Shown: positions 1 through 7,207 of the stretch, piece by piece
Layout: every line of letters begins with the position of its first letter
Numbering within the stretch: the first letter of the stretch is position 1
Assembly: GCA_038202885.1 (NCBI GenBank)
Contig: JBBREP010000035.1
Span: 1 to 31,185, forward strand
Origin: JBBREP01 sp038202885
Lineage (GTDB): Bacteria > Actinomycetota > Acidimicrobiia > IMCC26256 > PALSA-610
Length of the DNA: 31,185 bases
Reading direction: 5' to 3'
Notes under the pieces: model-generated
Seen by the model: the letters and a program-made list of their open reading frames with translations, nothing else
Told to the model about the DNA's origin: nothing
Databases searched by the model: none
Translations under genes and position numbers: made by a program

Positions 1-587
1 CGGCCGAGTTCGAACGCCTGCAACACGAGGATCTGGCCGATGTGCGCCTGGGTCTGTTGCACGGGCAGATGCCGAGCCGCGAGAAGGAAGCGGTGATGGC
101 GAGCTTTCGCGACCGAGACATCGACGTGCTCGTGTCGACGACGGTCATCGAGGTCGGCGTCGACGTCCCCAACGCCACGGTCATGATCGTGGAGGACGCC
201 GACCGGTTCGGGCTCTCGCAACTCCATCAGCTGCGCGGGCGCGTCGGGCGCGGCGGGGGCGAGTCGTGGTGCTACCTCTTTGCCGACGCCTCGACCGAAG
301 AAGCCAAGTCGCGCCTTGACGCCATGGCGGCTTCGGCCGATGGCTTCGAGTTGGCCGAGCGTGACCTCGAGATCCGCGGCGCGGGCGAGGTGTTCGGCGA
401 GCGCCAATCGGGCTTTTCGGACCTGAAGATCGCCAAGATTCCACGCGACCAGGCGACGGTTGCCCGGGCGCGGGTCTCAGCGGAACGCATCCTCGGTGCG
501 GATCCCGGCCTGGGTCGAAACCGCGCGCTGGCCGACGAAGTCGAAGACCTGCTCGGAGAATCCGTCGAGTACCTCTTCAAGTCGTGA
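1..587 (+). CDS. recG: ATP-dependent DNA helicase RecG, C-terminal part
   Basis: This is the last ~194 codons of RecG, the helicase that remodels stalled forks and Holliday junctions; the gene begins before the window and reads in frame from base 3. The visible part is the second RecA-like helicase domain. It shows the HGQMPSREKEAVM segment, helicase motif V (STTVIEVGVDVPNA) and motif VI (QLRGRVGR), whose arginines contact ATP. The following EIRGAGEVFGERQSG segment is typical of the RecG C-terminus. It ends 25 nt before rsmD, the usual neighbour of recG in actinobacteria. Mfd shares these motifs, but the short tail after motif VI and the rsmD–coaD context favour RecG. No frameshift is seen. 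Confidence 0.93.
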   Translation, partial: AEFERLQHEDLADVRLGLLHGQMPSREKEAVMASFRDRDIDVLVSTTVIEVGVDVPNATVMIVEDADRFGLSQLHQLRGRVGRGGGESWCYLFADASTEEAKSRLDAMAASADGFELAERDLEIRGAGEVFGERQSGFSDLKIAKIPRDQATVARARVSAERILGADPGLGRNRALADEVEDLLGESVEYLFKS

Positions 588-612
588 AGCTTGCTGGCGG
601 TAGACCTAGTCC

Positions 613-1203
613 GTGAAGCGATCGATCCAGTCCCGCCAGGTCCCACCGCGGATCATCGCCGGAACCGATCGGGGTCGGCGCCTGATGGTGCCGGCCATCG
701 GCGTCCGCCCGACCAAGGACCGGGTCAAGGCCGCAGTGTTCTCGGCCCTCGATGCCCGGGGCCTGCTCGACGGCGCGGTCGTCGCCGACGTCTATGCGGG
801 CTGCGGCGCGCTCGGGCTCGAAGCCTTGTCGCGGGGCGCGGCCCACGCCACGTTCGTCGAGCATGATCCGGCGGCGCTCAGCGCGTTGCGCGCCAACGTG
901 ACGGCGCTGCGCTACGGCGACTCGGCGAGGGTCCTCGCCGCGCCCGCCGAACGATTCGCGGCCGAACGCACCGCGGCCACGTTCGACCTGGCCTTCGTCG
1001 ATCCGCCCTATGAGATGGCGTCGGACCAGGTCACGGCAGTGCTGAGCGACCTCACGGCCCGCCTGCCCGACGGCATCATCGTGCTCGAACGCCCGACCAG
1101 GGGCGAGGCCGTGACGCCGCCCGACGAGTGGACGGTCACGTGGGAGCGGGTGTTCGGCGATACGCTGGTGAAGTTCGTCCAGCCTGGGGCATTTCTGCCC
1201 TGA
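613..1203 (+). CDS. rsmD: 16S rRNA (guanine-966-N2)-methyltransferase RsmD
   Basis: SAM-dependent methyltransferase that modifies G966 of 16S rRNA on the 30S subunit. The 196-residue protein has the family start IIAGTDRGRRL (about residues 14–24) and the RPTKDRVKAAVFSAL segment. SAM-binding motif I is VADVYAGCGALGLEAL (about 57–72), and the catalytic DPPY motif is at 130–133. The start is a GTG; no strong ribosome-binding site is visible, and a TAGACC box lies only 6 nt upstream, so a leaderless message is possible but weakly supported. The gene sits between recG and coaD, the standard arrangement; coaD follows after 36 nt and may be co-transcribed. Confidence 0.93.
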   Translation: MKRSIQSRQVPPRIIAGTDRGRRLMVPAIGVRPTKDRVKAAVFSALDARGLLDGAVVADVYAGCGALGLEALSRGAAHATFVEHDPAALSALRANVTALRYGDSARVLAAPAERFAAERTAATFDLAFVDPPYEMASDQVTAVLSDLTARLPDGIIVLERPTRGEAVTPPDEWTVTWERVFGDTLVKFVQPGAFLP

Positions 1204-1239
1204 AGGCCCCCCTGTCCCGACCCCCCGGAGGATCCGCGC

Positions 1240-1725
1240 GTGGCGACCGCCCTTGTTCCGGGCAGCTTTGACCCGGTCACCAACGGCCATCTCGACATCA
1301 TCGAACGCGCCGCACGGCACTTCGACACGGTGATCGTGGCGGTCATCCGGAACCCGCAGAAGACCCAAAGTCTTTTCACGCTCGAGGAACGCCAGGAATT
1401 GTTGGCGGAGTGCCTCGAGCACCTGGGCAACATCAGGATCGAGTTCTTCAAGGGACTCCTGGTCGACTTCGCCAAGGACCACGGGGCCGAAGCGATCGTG
1501 AAGGGCCTGCGCGCTGTCTCGGACTTCGATTACGAGCTTCAGATGGCGCAGATGAATCAGAGTTTGTCCGGCATCGACACCTTCTTCTTGTCGACGAGCC
1601 CCAACTACTCGTTCTTGTCGTCGAGCCTGGTTCGAGAGGTTGCCAAATATGGCGGCGACGTTTCGGCCATGGTCCCATCCGTGGTGGCCAAGCGGCTCGT
1701 CGCGCGTTATTCGGAGGACCATTGA
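1240..1725 (+). CDS. coaD: phosphopantetheine adenylyltransferase CoaD
   Basis: Catalyses the penultimate step of coenzyme A synthesis: 4'-phosphopantetheine + ATP to dephospho-CoA. The 161-residue length is normal for the family. The nucleotidyltransferase signature GSFDPVTNGHLDII (residues 8–21) carries the TxGH-type motif (TNGH), and the second conserved stretch FLSSSLVREVAKYGGD lies near the C-terminus. The GTG start has a GGAGG element about 9 nt upstream. The stop codon TGA overlaps the TTG start of the next gene (TTGA), indicating translational coupling. Catalytic residues appear intact. Confidence 0.95.
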   Translation: MATALVPGSFDPVTNGHLDIIERAARHFDTVIVAVIRNPQKTQSLFTLEERQELLAECLEHLGNIRIEFFKGLLVDFAKDHGAEAIVKGLRAVSDFDYELQMAQMNQSLSGIDTFFLSTSPNYSFLSSSLVREVAKYGGDVSAMVPSVVAKRLVARYSEDH

Positions 1726-2300
1726 GCGAGACACCGGTGGAGCACGACAACACCGAGACGGCCGAGATCTACCACCCGCAGGTGGGTGACACCGAGGCCA
1801 TTCTCACTGAGCTCCGCGAGATGGTCGACACCGCGAGCACCTACCCGTTGTCGTCCTCGCCGCGAGTCAACCGCGACGAGGTGCTCGCGCTCATCGACGA
1901 GGCCCTCGGCGCGCTGCCGCTCGAACTCCGCGAGGCCCGCTGGGTCCTGAACGAGAGCGAAGAAGTCGTCGACCGCGGCCGCAAGGAATCCGACGAGATC
2001 ATCGCTTCGGCGCAGCGGCGTGCCGCGTCGCTCGTGGCGAACAAAGAAGTTGTCCGCCAGGCCGAGCGCCGGGCCGATCAGATCGTCACCGAAGCCGACG
2101 ACTGGGCCCGCCACCGCCGTCACGAAGCCGACGACTATGTCGACCAGAAGCTCGCAGCGTTCGAAATCGTGCTCGAACGCACCATGACCGCAGTCCGGCG
2201 CGGTCGCGACAAGCTCGAACTCCATGTCGGCACGCCAGCCCTCGCCGAACGAGTCGAAGAAGGCACCGAAGACAACGACTTCTTCGACCAGGACACCTGA
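1722..2300 (+). CDS. SepIVA/DivIVA-like coiled-coil protein
   Basis: A 192-residue acidic, helix-rich protein. From about residue 45 to the end it is almost entirely Ala/Glu/Arg-rich heptad sequence (for example RRAASLVANKEVVRQAER), predicted to form a coiled coil; there is no membrane segment or catalytic motif. The start is taken as TTG at 1722, overlapping the coaD stop as TTGA with a GGAGG 4 nt upstream; a GTG at 1737 is in frame but too far from that site. Position matters: in mycobacteria the gene just before DUF177/rnc/mutM/smc is sepIVA, a DivIVA-related septum factor. A similar role in cell division or polar growth is an inference from composition and synteny. An ATP-synthase-b-like annotation is also possible. 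Confidence 0.65.
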   Translation: MSETPVEHDNTETAEIYHPQVGDTEAILTELREMVDTASTYPLSSSPRVNRDEVLALIDEALGALPLELREARWVLNESEEVVDRGRKESDEIIASAQRRAASLVANKEVVRQAERRADQIVTEADDWARHRRHEADDYVDQKLAAFEIVLERTMTAVRRGRDKLELHVGTPALAERVEEGTEDNDFFDQDT

Positions 2301-2343
2301 TGCTTTGTGCCTCCTGCGTCGGCACGGCGAGCGACCCTGGCTC

Positions 2344-2416
2344 TTGCTCCGCTTCGCTGCGCGGCGAGCGACCGCTTGTACCGGATTTGCGCGAACGGTG
2401 TTATGCGGTCGCCGCG
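2344..2416. repeat. dispersed two-tier hairpin repeat, copy 1
   Basis: The 146-nt gap between two convergent genes holds a copy of a repeat also present twice at 28684–28875. An outer 8-bp stem pairs GCGACCGC (2368–2375) with GCGGTCGC (2405–2412); an inner stem pairs ACCG (2380–2383) with CGGT (2396–2399). The outer stem differs from the 28.7-kb copies (GCGATCGC on both arms) by changes that keep pairing. It may act as a bidirectional terminator for the genes on either side; no T-tract follows it. Confidence 0.6.
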
Positions 2417-2446
2417 CCCCGTCAAGATCGCCCGCGTTGACGCGTA

Positions 2447-4132
2447 CTAGGTCGTCGCCGCGTTCTTGCAGTCGAGGATCCAGGCCCGGAGGCGGGTGGC
2501 GAACTGCGGGGTTCGGAATGCCTTGCCGGTGTCGTCGTTCAATTGGGCCACGCTGTAGCCGTTCACCACTCGGGTCGACGCGCACCACGCCACATGACGC
2601 TCAGCGCCCTGACCGAGGAACGTGTTGAGCAACTCAACGCGCGATACCGGCAGTGTGTAGGCCTGCGCCGAATGATGCGTCACTTTCGGGCTGCGCGCCC
2701 CGGCGTCGCACGCGCGCAACAGCGCGGTCGTCGCGTTCTGCCGTTGCACCGACGTGTGTCCCGGGGGCATCGCCGCGTTCCATTGCCGCAGGGCGCTCAG
2801 CAGTACGGCCCCGCCTGCTCGGTCGCCGGCCGCGAACTGGATGCTCACACACGTGGTGTTGTGCAACGTGTACAGGGTGGCATGATCGCCGCGTAGCGCA
2901 TCGGTGGCGGTCAACGCTTGATGGGCGTCGATGCGCTCGGCCAGCAGGATGAACAGGTCGAGGCTGCCAAATTCGCCTTCGTTATCAAGGAGTTTGGCGC
3001 CCTTGAGCAACGGCGCCGCGGGCACCTTGATGACCCGTTCGTGGTCGAGGAACGCCACCGGATCGAACACGAACCGTTCGGCGAGCGGCGGCGCCTTGAA
3101 TGCTCGGTCCACCGCGGCACTGCCACCCTCGAAGCGCAACGCTCGGATCAGCCGGGCACCCATTTCGTACGGTGTTTGCTGCGACAGCACGATCGCGTCG
3201 GGCACCGATGCGATGCTGGCCCCCGCGTCGTCGGAGAGTTTGGCCTGGGCGGCGTCGTACTTCGCTTTGTCGGCCTTCGACAGACTGTCGACGTAGCGGT
3301 CCTCGACGTTGCGGGCGTCGCCTTCGATGAGTGCGCGTACCGCTTCGGTGTGGGTCGGTTGTGCTTTGCGATCCAGCGCGGCGAGATCGAAGTGTTGATC
3401 CTGGAGTGCGTGGGTCAGCTCGTGCACGATGGTCACGTCGTGCGCGACGTCGAGCGTCGTGCCGCGGATCGCGATGTGTTTGGTTTTGGGGTCGTATGTC
3501 GCGAGCGTGGTCGAGTCCGACAGCGTCCTGTACGACTTGGCGAGATCGACGGTCGCGTCGGCGAGGCCCAGCGCGCGCAGTTCCGCGGCGACGCGTTGGA
3601 TCTCGCTACGCGTCGCGGGCTCGTCGAGTCCGTCGTTCGTGACCTGACGAAAGCGAGCGTCGGAGTAGAAGTCGGCGGCCACGGGATGTTCGAAGCGCAG
3701 CCCTCGTAGGCGCTCGACAACGCTCACGAGCGGCGCCAGGCGCGGATCCCAATGTGTGGGCGGGGCGACCGCAGAATGTGTGTCGTGGGTGAGACTTCGG
3801 GCCAGCGCGATGCTGCCGAACGTCACGCCGGCCAGCGCAGCCAGCACGCCGACCGCGATCGCCGCCCGAGCCCGCCCGTTGGCTGGCCGTGCGACGACGA
3901 CATCGTCGAGTTCGCCGAGATCACCCCAGCCTGGCCCCGATGACCTCGCCGACCCCGACGCCGACCCCGACCCCAACGACCCCGACGGGGGGCCGGGCCG
4001 CGGCGGGCGCCCAGGCTGGCCCAAGGGTGTTGTGGCGCCAGCGCCGGTGCCGTCGAGGCGGACCGAGCACGCGGTGCAGAACGGCCGCCAGTCGTCGTTG
4101 GCGGTGCCGCACGCGGGGCAGGCTTGTGACAT
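2447..4132 (-). CDS. membrane-anchored zinc-ribbon protein with HExxH metallopeptidase domain
   Basis: A 561-residue protein of unknown substrate. Residues 5–22 form a zinc ribbon (CPAC … CTAC; Cys 5, 8, 19, 22). A Pro/Gly/Ser-rich linker follows (about 30–70), then one transmembrane segment (about 88–111), then a large extracytoplasmic domain. That domain holds HELTH at 237–241, directly followed by ALQDQHFDL, and a Glu at 270 in ALIEGDA that could be the third zinc ligand, as in gluzincin-type peptidases. The start was moved to the ATG at 4132 because AAGGAG lies 5 nt before it; an upstream in-frame start at 4165 lacks this. The gene is a single unit transcribed opposite to its neighbours. 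Peptidase activity is inferred from the motif; no specific family is assigned. Confidence 0.75.
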   Translation of the reverse strand: MSQACPACGTANDDWRPFCTACSVRLDGTGAGATTPLGQPGRPPRPGPPSGSLGSGSASGSARSSGPGWGDLGELDDVVVARPANGRARAAIAVGVLAALAGVTFGSIALARSLTHDTHSAVAPPTHWDPRLAPLVSVVERLRGLRFEHPVAADFYSDARFRQVTNDGLDEPATRSEIQRVAAELRALGLADATVDLAKSYRTLSDSTTLATYDPKTKHIAIRGTTLDVAHDVTIVHELTHALQDQHFDLAALDRKAQPTHTEAVRALIEGDARNVEDRYVDSLSKADKAKYDAAQAKLSDDAGASIASVPDAIVLSQQTPYEMGARLIRALRFEGGSAAVDRAFKAPPLAERFVFDPVAFLDHERVIKVPAAPLLKGAKLLDNEGEFGSLDLFILLAERIDAHQALTATDALRGDHATLYTLHNTTCVSIQFAAGDRAGGAVLLSALRQWNAAMPPGHTSVQRQNATTALLRACDAGARSPKVTHHSAQAYTLPVSRVELLNTFLGQGAERHVAWCASTRVVNGYSVAQLNDDTGKAFRTPQFATRLRAWILDCKNAATT

Positions 4133-4294
4133 GGGGGCTCCTTCGCGCGGGCACGCGACCCACACACGGGGTGTTCATCGGACGAAACTGACCCGTCCTG
4201 ACCTGCATAAATCGTCCGAAAGGTGCGTTACGCCCACCGTTGGCCTGCTGGCGCCGCCCCAGGGGCCAACCTGCGGCGAGGCGCACGATCCGGC

Positions 4295-4403
4295 TAACCT
4301 GAGCATTCGCGCCCTGGTGTCGGGTGGGTGCGACCCGTGCGGCGGGACGTTCCCGCCGGTCGGGCCGCTGCGGCGCGAGCCGCATCCGCTGGAGAACCCA
4401 AAC
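4295..4403 (+). promoter_or_regulatory. promoter and structured leader of DUF177-rpmF operon
   Basis: The 270-nt divergent intergenic region contains a TAACCT –10-like box at 4295–4300; the same CTAACCTG context recurs before rpsP. The ~97-nt leader that would follow contains three perfect hairpins in a row. Hairpin 1 pairs 4321–4325 with 4333–4337. Hairpin 2 pairs 4340–4347 with 4351–4358 (8 bp, 3-nt loop). Hairpin 3 pairs 4370–4374 with 4379–4383 and closes a GCGA (GNRA) tetraloop. A GGAGA ribosome site follows at 4391–4395. No known riboswitch consensus was recognised; a ribosomal-protein autoregulatory leader or simple mRNA structure are both possible. Confidence 0.5.
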
Positions 4404-4955
4404 TTGAGCACACCGACGCCCACATCAGCACGACCAACTTCCTTGATGATGACCGTAATATCACCTTTGCGCATCTTGGTCGCCGACCTGCTCGACCGCG
4501 TCGGCGCTCGGCGCTCTGTCGCGCTCGAGCTCTGCTGCCCCGGCATCGGTGCGGGTGACGTCGTGGTGGCGCCCGATGCGCCGCTCTCGCTCGATCTCGT
4601 CGCTGAGCGCGTTCCCGAAGGCGTCGTCGTGCGCGGAATCGTCACCGCGACCTGGACGTCGGCGTGCGCCCGCTGCCTCGCGCCGGCCACCGGCCTCGTC
4701 CAAGTGCATGTCGACGAACTCTTCGAGACCACGCCCGAGCCGGGCGAGACGTATCTGCTCGAAGGCGATCACATCGACCTCGAACCGCTCGTGCGCGACG
4801 CGCTTGTACTCGAGCTGCCGAGCGCGCCGCACTGCCGCCCCGACTGCGCCGGGCTGTGCGCCACGTGTGGTGCTGACCGCAACACCACCGAGTGTGGGTG
4901 CGTACCCGACAATCCCGACCCCCGCTGGGCGGCCCTCGGGTCGCTCGAGCTCTAG
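4404..4955 (+). CDS. DUF177/YceD family protein
   Basis: A 183-residue member of the DUF177 (YceD) family, which is almost always encoded just before rpmF and is linked to 23S rRNA/large-subunit maturation. Seen: the segment SPLRILVADLLDRVGARR, matching the family N-terminus; the Cys pair CARC in the middle; and a C-terminal Cys cluster (CRPDCAGLCATCG … CGC) followed by DPRWAAL, the usual family ending. The start is ambiguous. TTG at 4404 has GGAGA 8 nt upstream and gives the Ser/Thr/Pro-rich N-terminal extension common in actinobacteria, so it is preferred; ATG 4446/4449 and TTG 4467 are in frame alternatives. It lies 26 nt before rpmF, in the same operon. Confidence 0.88.
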   Translation: MSTPTPTSARPTSLMMTVISPLRILVADLLDRVGARRSVALELCCPGIGAGDVVVAPDAPLSLDLVAERVPEGVVVRGIVTATWTSACARCLAPATGLVQVHVDELFETTPEPGETYLLEGDHIDLEPLVRDALVLELPSAPHCRPDCAGLCATCGADRNTTECGCVPDNPDPRWAALGSLEL

Positions 4956-4981
4956 CAAGCCGCCCGCACAGGAGACCTGCA

Positions 4982-5161
4982 ATGCCCGTTCCGAAGCGCA
5001 AACTCACCCGCTCACGTTCGCGTACCCGCCGTTCGGCGAACCTGCGCCTGACGCCCCCGCCCCACTCGCTCTGTGCAAACTGCGGCGCCTCTCGTCTGCC
5101 ACACACTGTGTGTCCCAACTGCGGTTGGTATCGCGGTCGTGCCGCGATCGACGTCGAGTAG
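4982..5161 (+). CDS. rpmF: 50S ribosomal protein L32
   Basis: Small large-subunit ribosomal protein of 59 residues. It starts with the family sequence MPVPKRKLTRSRSRTRRS and contains two CxxC pairs (CANC and CPNC), so this is the zinc-binding (C+) form rather than the zinc-free paralogue. The ATG has GGAG 8 nt upstream. It follows the DUF177 gene by 26 nt and precedes plsX by 13 nt, the classical yceD-rpmF-plsX operon linking ribosome and phospholipid synthesis. Confidence 0.97.
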   Translation: MPVPKRKLTRSRSRTRRSANLRLTPPPHSLCANCGASRLPHTVCPNCGWYRGRAAIDVE

Positions 5162-5174
5162 CACGGCCCACAAC

Positions 5175-6176
5175 GTGCGCCGTCACACTGTCGCCGTCGA
5201 TGCGATGGGGGGAGATCGCGCGCCCGACGCCATCATCGACGGCGCTCGCCGCGCGATCGACGACATCGGCGTGGACGTGCTGCTCTTCGGTGACGAAGCG
5301 CGCCTGCGCGCCCATCTCGGAACGTCGGACACGGGCGCGCTGCCCGACCACCTCGACATCGTGCACACCAGCGAGACGATCGCGATGGACGACGATCCCG
5401 CGGCCACGGTGCGCGCCAAACGCGACAGTTCGATCGTGCGCTGCGCCGAGGCCGTGCGCGACGGGCGCGCTGACGCGTTCGTGGGCGCGGGCAACACGGG
5501 TGCCACGATGGCTGCTGCGCTGCTGCGCTTCGGTCGGATACCGGGCGTGGCTCGACCAGCGATCGCAGTCCCGATCCCGATTCCCGGTGCCGATCGACGC
5601 CAGCTGCTGGTCGACGGCGGGGCCACCGTCGATCCCGATCCGGAGTGGCTCGTGCAATGGGCGCGCCTCGGTCAGGCCTACGCCAAGGTCCGTCTCGGCC
5701 TCGACGCGCCGACCGTCGGGCTCCTGTCGAACGGTGAGGAACCCGGCAAGGGCGACGCCCTGCGCAAGGCCGCGTTTCCCCTGCTCGCCGAGGGCGTCAA
5801 AGACTTCGTCGGCAACGTCGAAGGGCGCGATCTTGCGCGCGTATCGGCCGATGTGATCATGACCGACGGATTCACCGGCAATGTCGCGCTCAAAACGCTC
5901 GAAGGCGCGATGCAGGCGATGGCCGGCCTCGTGTTTGGCGTCGTCGACGAGCCCGCGTTCGCGACCGTGGCCGACGCACTGCGCCTCCGCCTCCTCGAAG
6001 CAGCAGCCGATTTGCTCCCCGACAACACCGGTGGTGCGCTGCTGCTCGGTGTGCGCGGGGTGTGCATCATTTCGCACGGCTCCTCATCCGCGAGCGCGAT
6101 CGTCAACGCCGTGCGCGTCGCGCACACGTGTATCGAGGCCGACGTCGTCGCGCGCCTCACCGAAGCCGTGAGCTGA
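5175..6176 (+). CDS. plsX: phosphate acyltransferase PlsX
   Basis: Converts acyl-ACP and phosphate into acyl-phosphate, the donor for the first acylation of glycerol-3-phosphate at the membrane. The 333-residue protein begins with the family signature VAVDAMGGDRAPDAIIDGA and keeps GAGNTGATMAAALLRFGRI (about residues 97–115) and the conserved DGFTGNVALKTLEGA region. GTG at 5175 places the signature at the usual distance from the N-terminus; another in-frame GTG at 5139 would overlap rpmF and is less likely. It is followed after 6 nt by the ACP-like gene. Confidence 0.95.
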   Translation: MRRHTVAVDAMGGDRAPDAIIDGARRAIDDIGVDVLLFGDEARLRAHLGTSDTGALPDHLDIVHTSETIAMDDDPAATVRAKRDSSIVRCAEAVRDGRADAFVGAGNTGATMAAALLRFGRIPGVARPAIAVPIPIPGADRRQLLVDGGATVDPDPEWLVQWARLGQAYAKVRLGLDAPTVGLLSNGEEPGKGDALRKAAFPLLAEGVKDFVGNVEGRDLARVSADVIMTDGFTGNVALKTLEGAMQAMAGLVFGVVDEPAFATVADALRLRLLEAAADLLPDNTGGALLLGVRGVCIISHGSSSASAIVNAVRVAHTCIEADVVARLTEAVS

Positions 6177-6182
6177 TCTGTA

Positions 6183-6494
6183 GTGCCGGCCGAGACCCAC
6201 AGCCATTACACCCCAGTCGATCGCGTGACGCTCGAGGCGCTCGTGATCGAACGTCTCGTTGAACTCCTCGGCTGCGACGCCGATGCGGTGCGTCTCGACG
6301 CGCGCCTGCGCGCCGACCTCGATGCCGACATCCTGGTGCTCGACGATCTGCTCGCGTCGCTCGATGAAGACCTCGGGGAACGATCGGTAGCGCTGCGCCT
6401 CGACGACGACGATATTGACGACCTCGAGACGGTCGGCGATCTCGTCGACTGCCTCCATCACCGGCTCGATCGCATCGAAGCGGGGCCGTCGTGA
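6183..6494 (+). CDS. acyl-carrier-protein-like protein lacking the phosphopantetheine Ser
   Basis: A 103-residue acidic protein in the place normally held by acpP, between plsX and rnc. Its four-helix ACP pattern is readable: ERLVELLG at 23–30, then RADLDADILVLDDLLASLDE, then DDIDDLETVGDLV. The canonical ACP core reads DLGADSL…EL; here it is DLDADIL…DL, so the Ser that carries 4'-phosphopantetheine is Ile50 (codon ATC at 6330–6332). AGC to ATC is a single base change, but the reading frame and flanking pattern are otherwise clean. Without that Ser it cannot be loaded in the usual way. It may be a structural or regulatory ACP relative. Start is GTG at 6183; the stop overlaps the rnc start (GTGA). 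Confidence 0.75.
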   Translation: MPAETHSHYTPVDRVTLEALVIERLVELLGCDADAVRLDARLRADLDADILVLDDLLASLDEDLGERSVALRLDDDDIDDLETVGDLVDCLHHRLDRIEAGPS

Positions 6495-7207
6495 ACGGGC
6501 TCGGCGCACGCACCTACCGTGACCTCGACGAGGCGCTCGGCATCGAACTCGTCGACCGAGAACTGCTGCAGCGTTCCCTCGCGCATCGTTCGTGGTGTGC
6601 CGAGCACGACGAAGCGCCGAGCAACGAACGCCTCGAATTCCTCGGCGATTCCGTGCTCGGCATCGTTGTGACCCGCTACGTGTACAACCATTTCCCCGCA
6701 CTCCCTGAGGGTGAGCTGTCGGAAGTTCGTGCCGCGGTCGTGAACGCGAAATCGCTCGCCGAGGTCGCGGGCGAACTCGGGCTGGGCGACTTCGTGCTGT
6801 TGGGCAAGGGCGAGGCCGCCGCCGGTGGCGCGAGCAAGCCTTCGATCCTCGCCGACGCGCTCGAAGCCGTGTTCGCAGCTGTGTACCTCGACGCCGGTTT
6901 TGAGGCGGCCGAGGCGCTGATTCTGCGTCTGTTCGAACACCGCATCGTGCGCGCCGCCGACGGGAACGGTGCGCGTGACCACAAGACGCGCCTACAGGAG
7001 CTCACCGCGGCGCGAGGCCATGCCCGGCCGCGCTACGTGGTGCGCGACGAGGGACCCGATCACGCGAAGCAGTTCTTCGCGATGGTGGTGATCGACGAAC
7101 ACGAGCACGGTGAGGGGCGTGGTCGGTCCAAAAAAGAAGCTGAGCAAGCAGCGGCATGGGTCGCGTTGTGCGCGCTGGGGGAGGACGACGATGGCCGAAT
7201 TACCTGA
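6491..7207 (+). CDS. rnc: ribonuclease III
   Basis: Double-strand-specific endoribonuclease that processes rRNA precursors and structured mRNAs. The 238-residue protein has the signature NERLEFLGDSVL at 45–56, supplying Glu49 and Asp53, and a second acidic cluster in SILADALEAVFAAVYLDAG. The C-terminal third is a double-stranded RNA-binding domain starting near DHKTRLQELTAARG and ending with SKKEAEQAAA. GTG start overlaps the ACP-like stop by 4 nt. Its end overlaps the next gene by 17 nt, so expression of ACP-like, rnc and mutM is probably coupled. Confidence 0.96.
   Translation: MNGLGARTYRDLDEALGIELVDRELLQRSLAHRSWCAEHDEAPSNERLEFLGDSVLGIVVTRYVYNHFPALPEGELSEVRAAVVNAKSLAEVAGELGLGDFVLLGKGEAAAGGASKPSILADALEAVFAAVYLDAGFEAAEALILRLFEHRIVRAADGNGARDHKTRLQELTAARGHARPRYVVRDEGPDHAKQFFAMVVIDEHEHGEGRGRSKKEAEQAAAWVALCALGEDDDGRIT

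Noticed and set aside
3948..3990. Tandem GACCCC/GACGCC run as a regulatory repeat
   Set aside because: It lies inside the minus-strand metallopeptidase gene and encodes its Gly/Ser/Ala linker.
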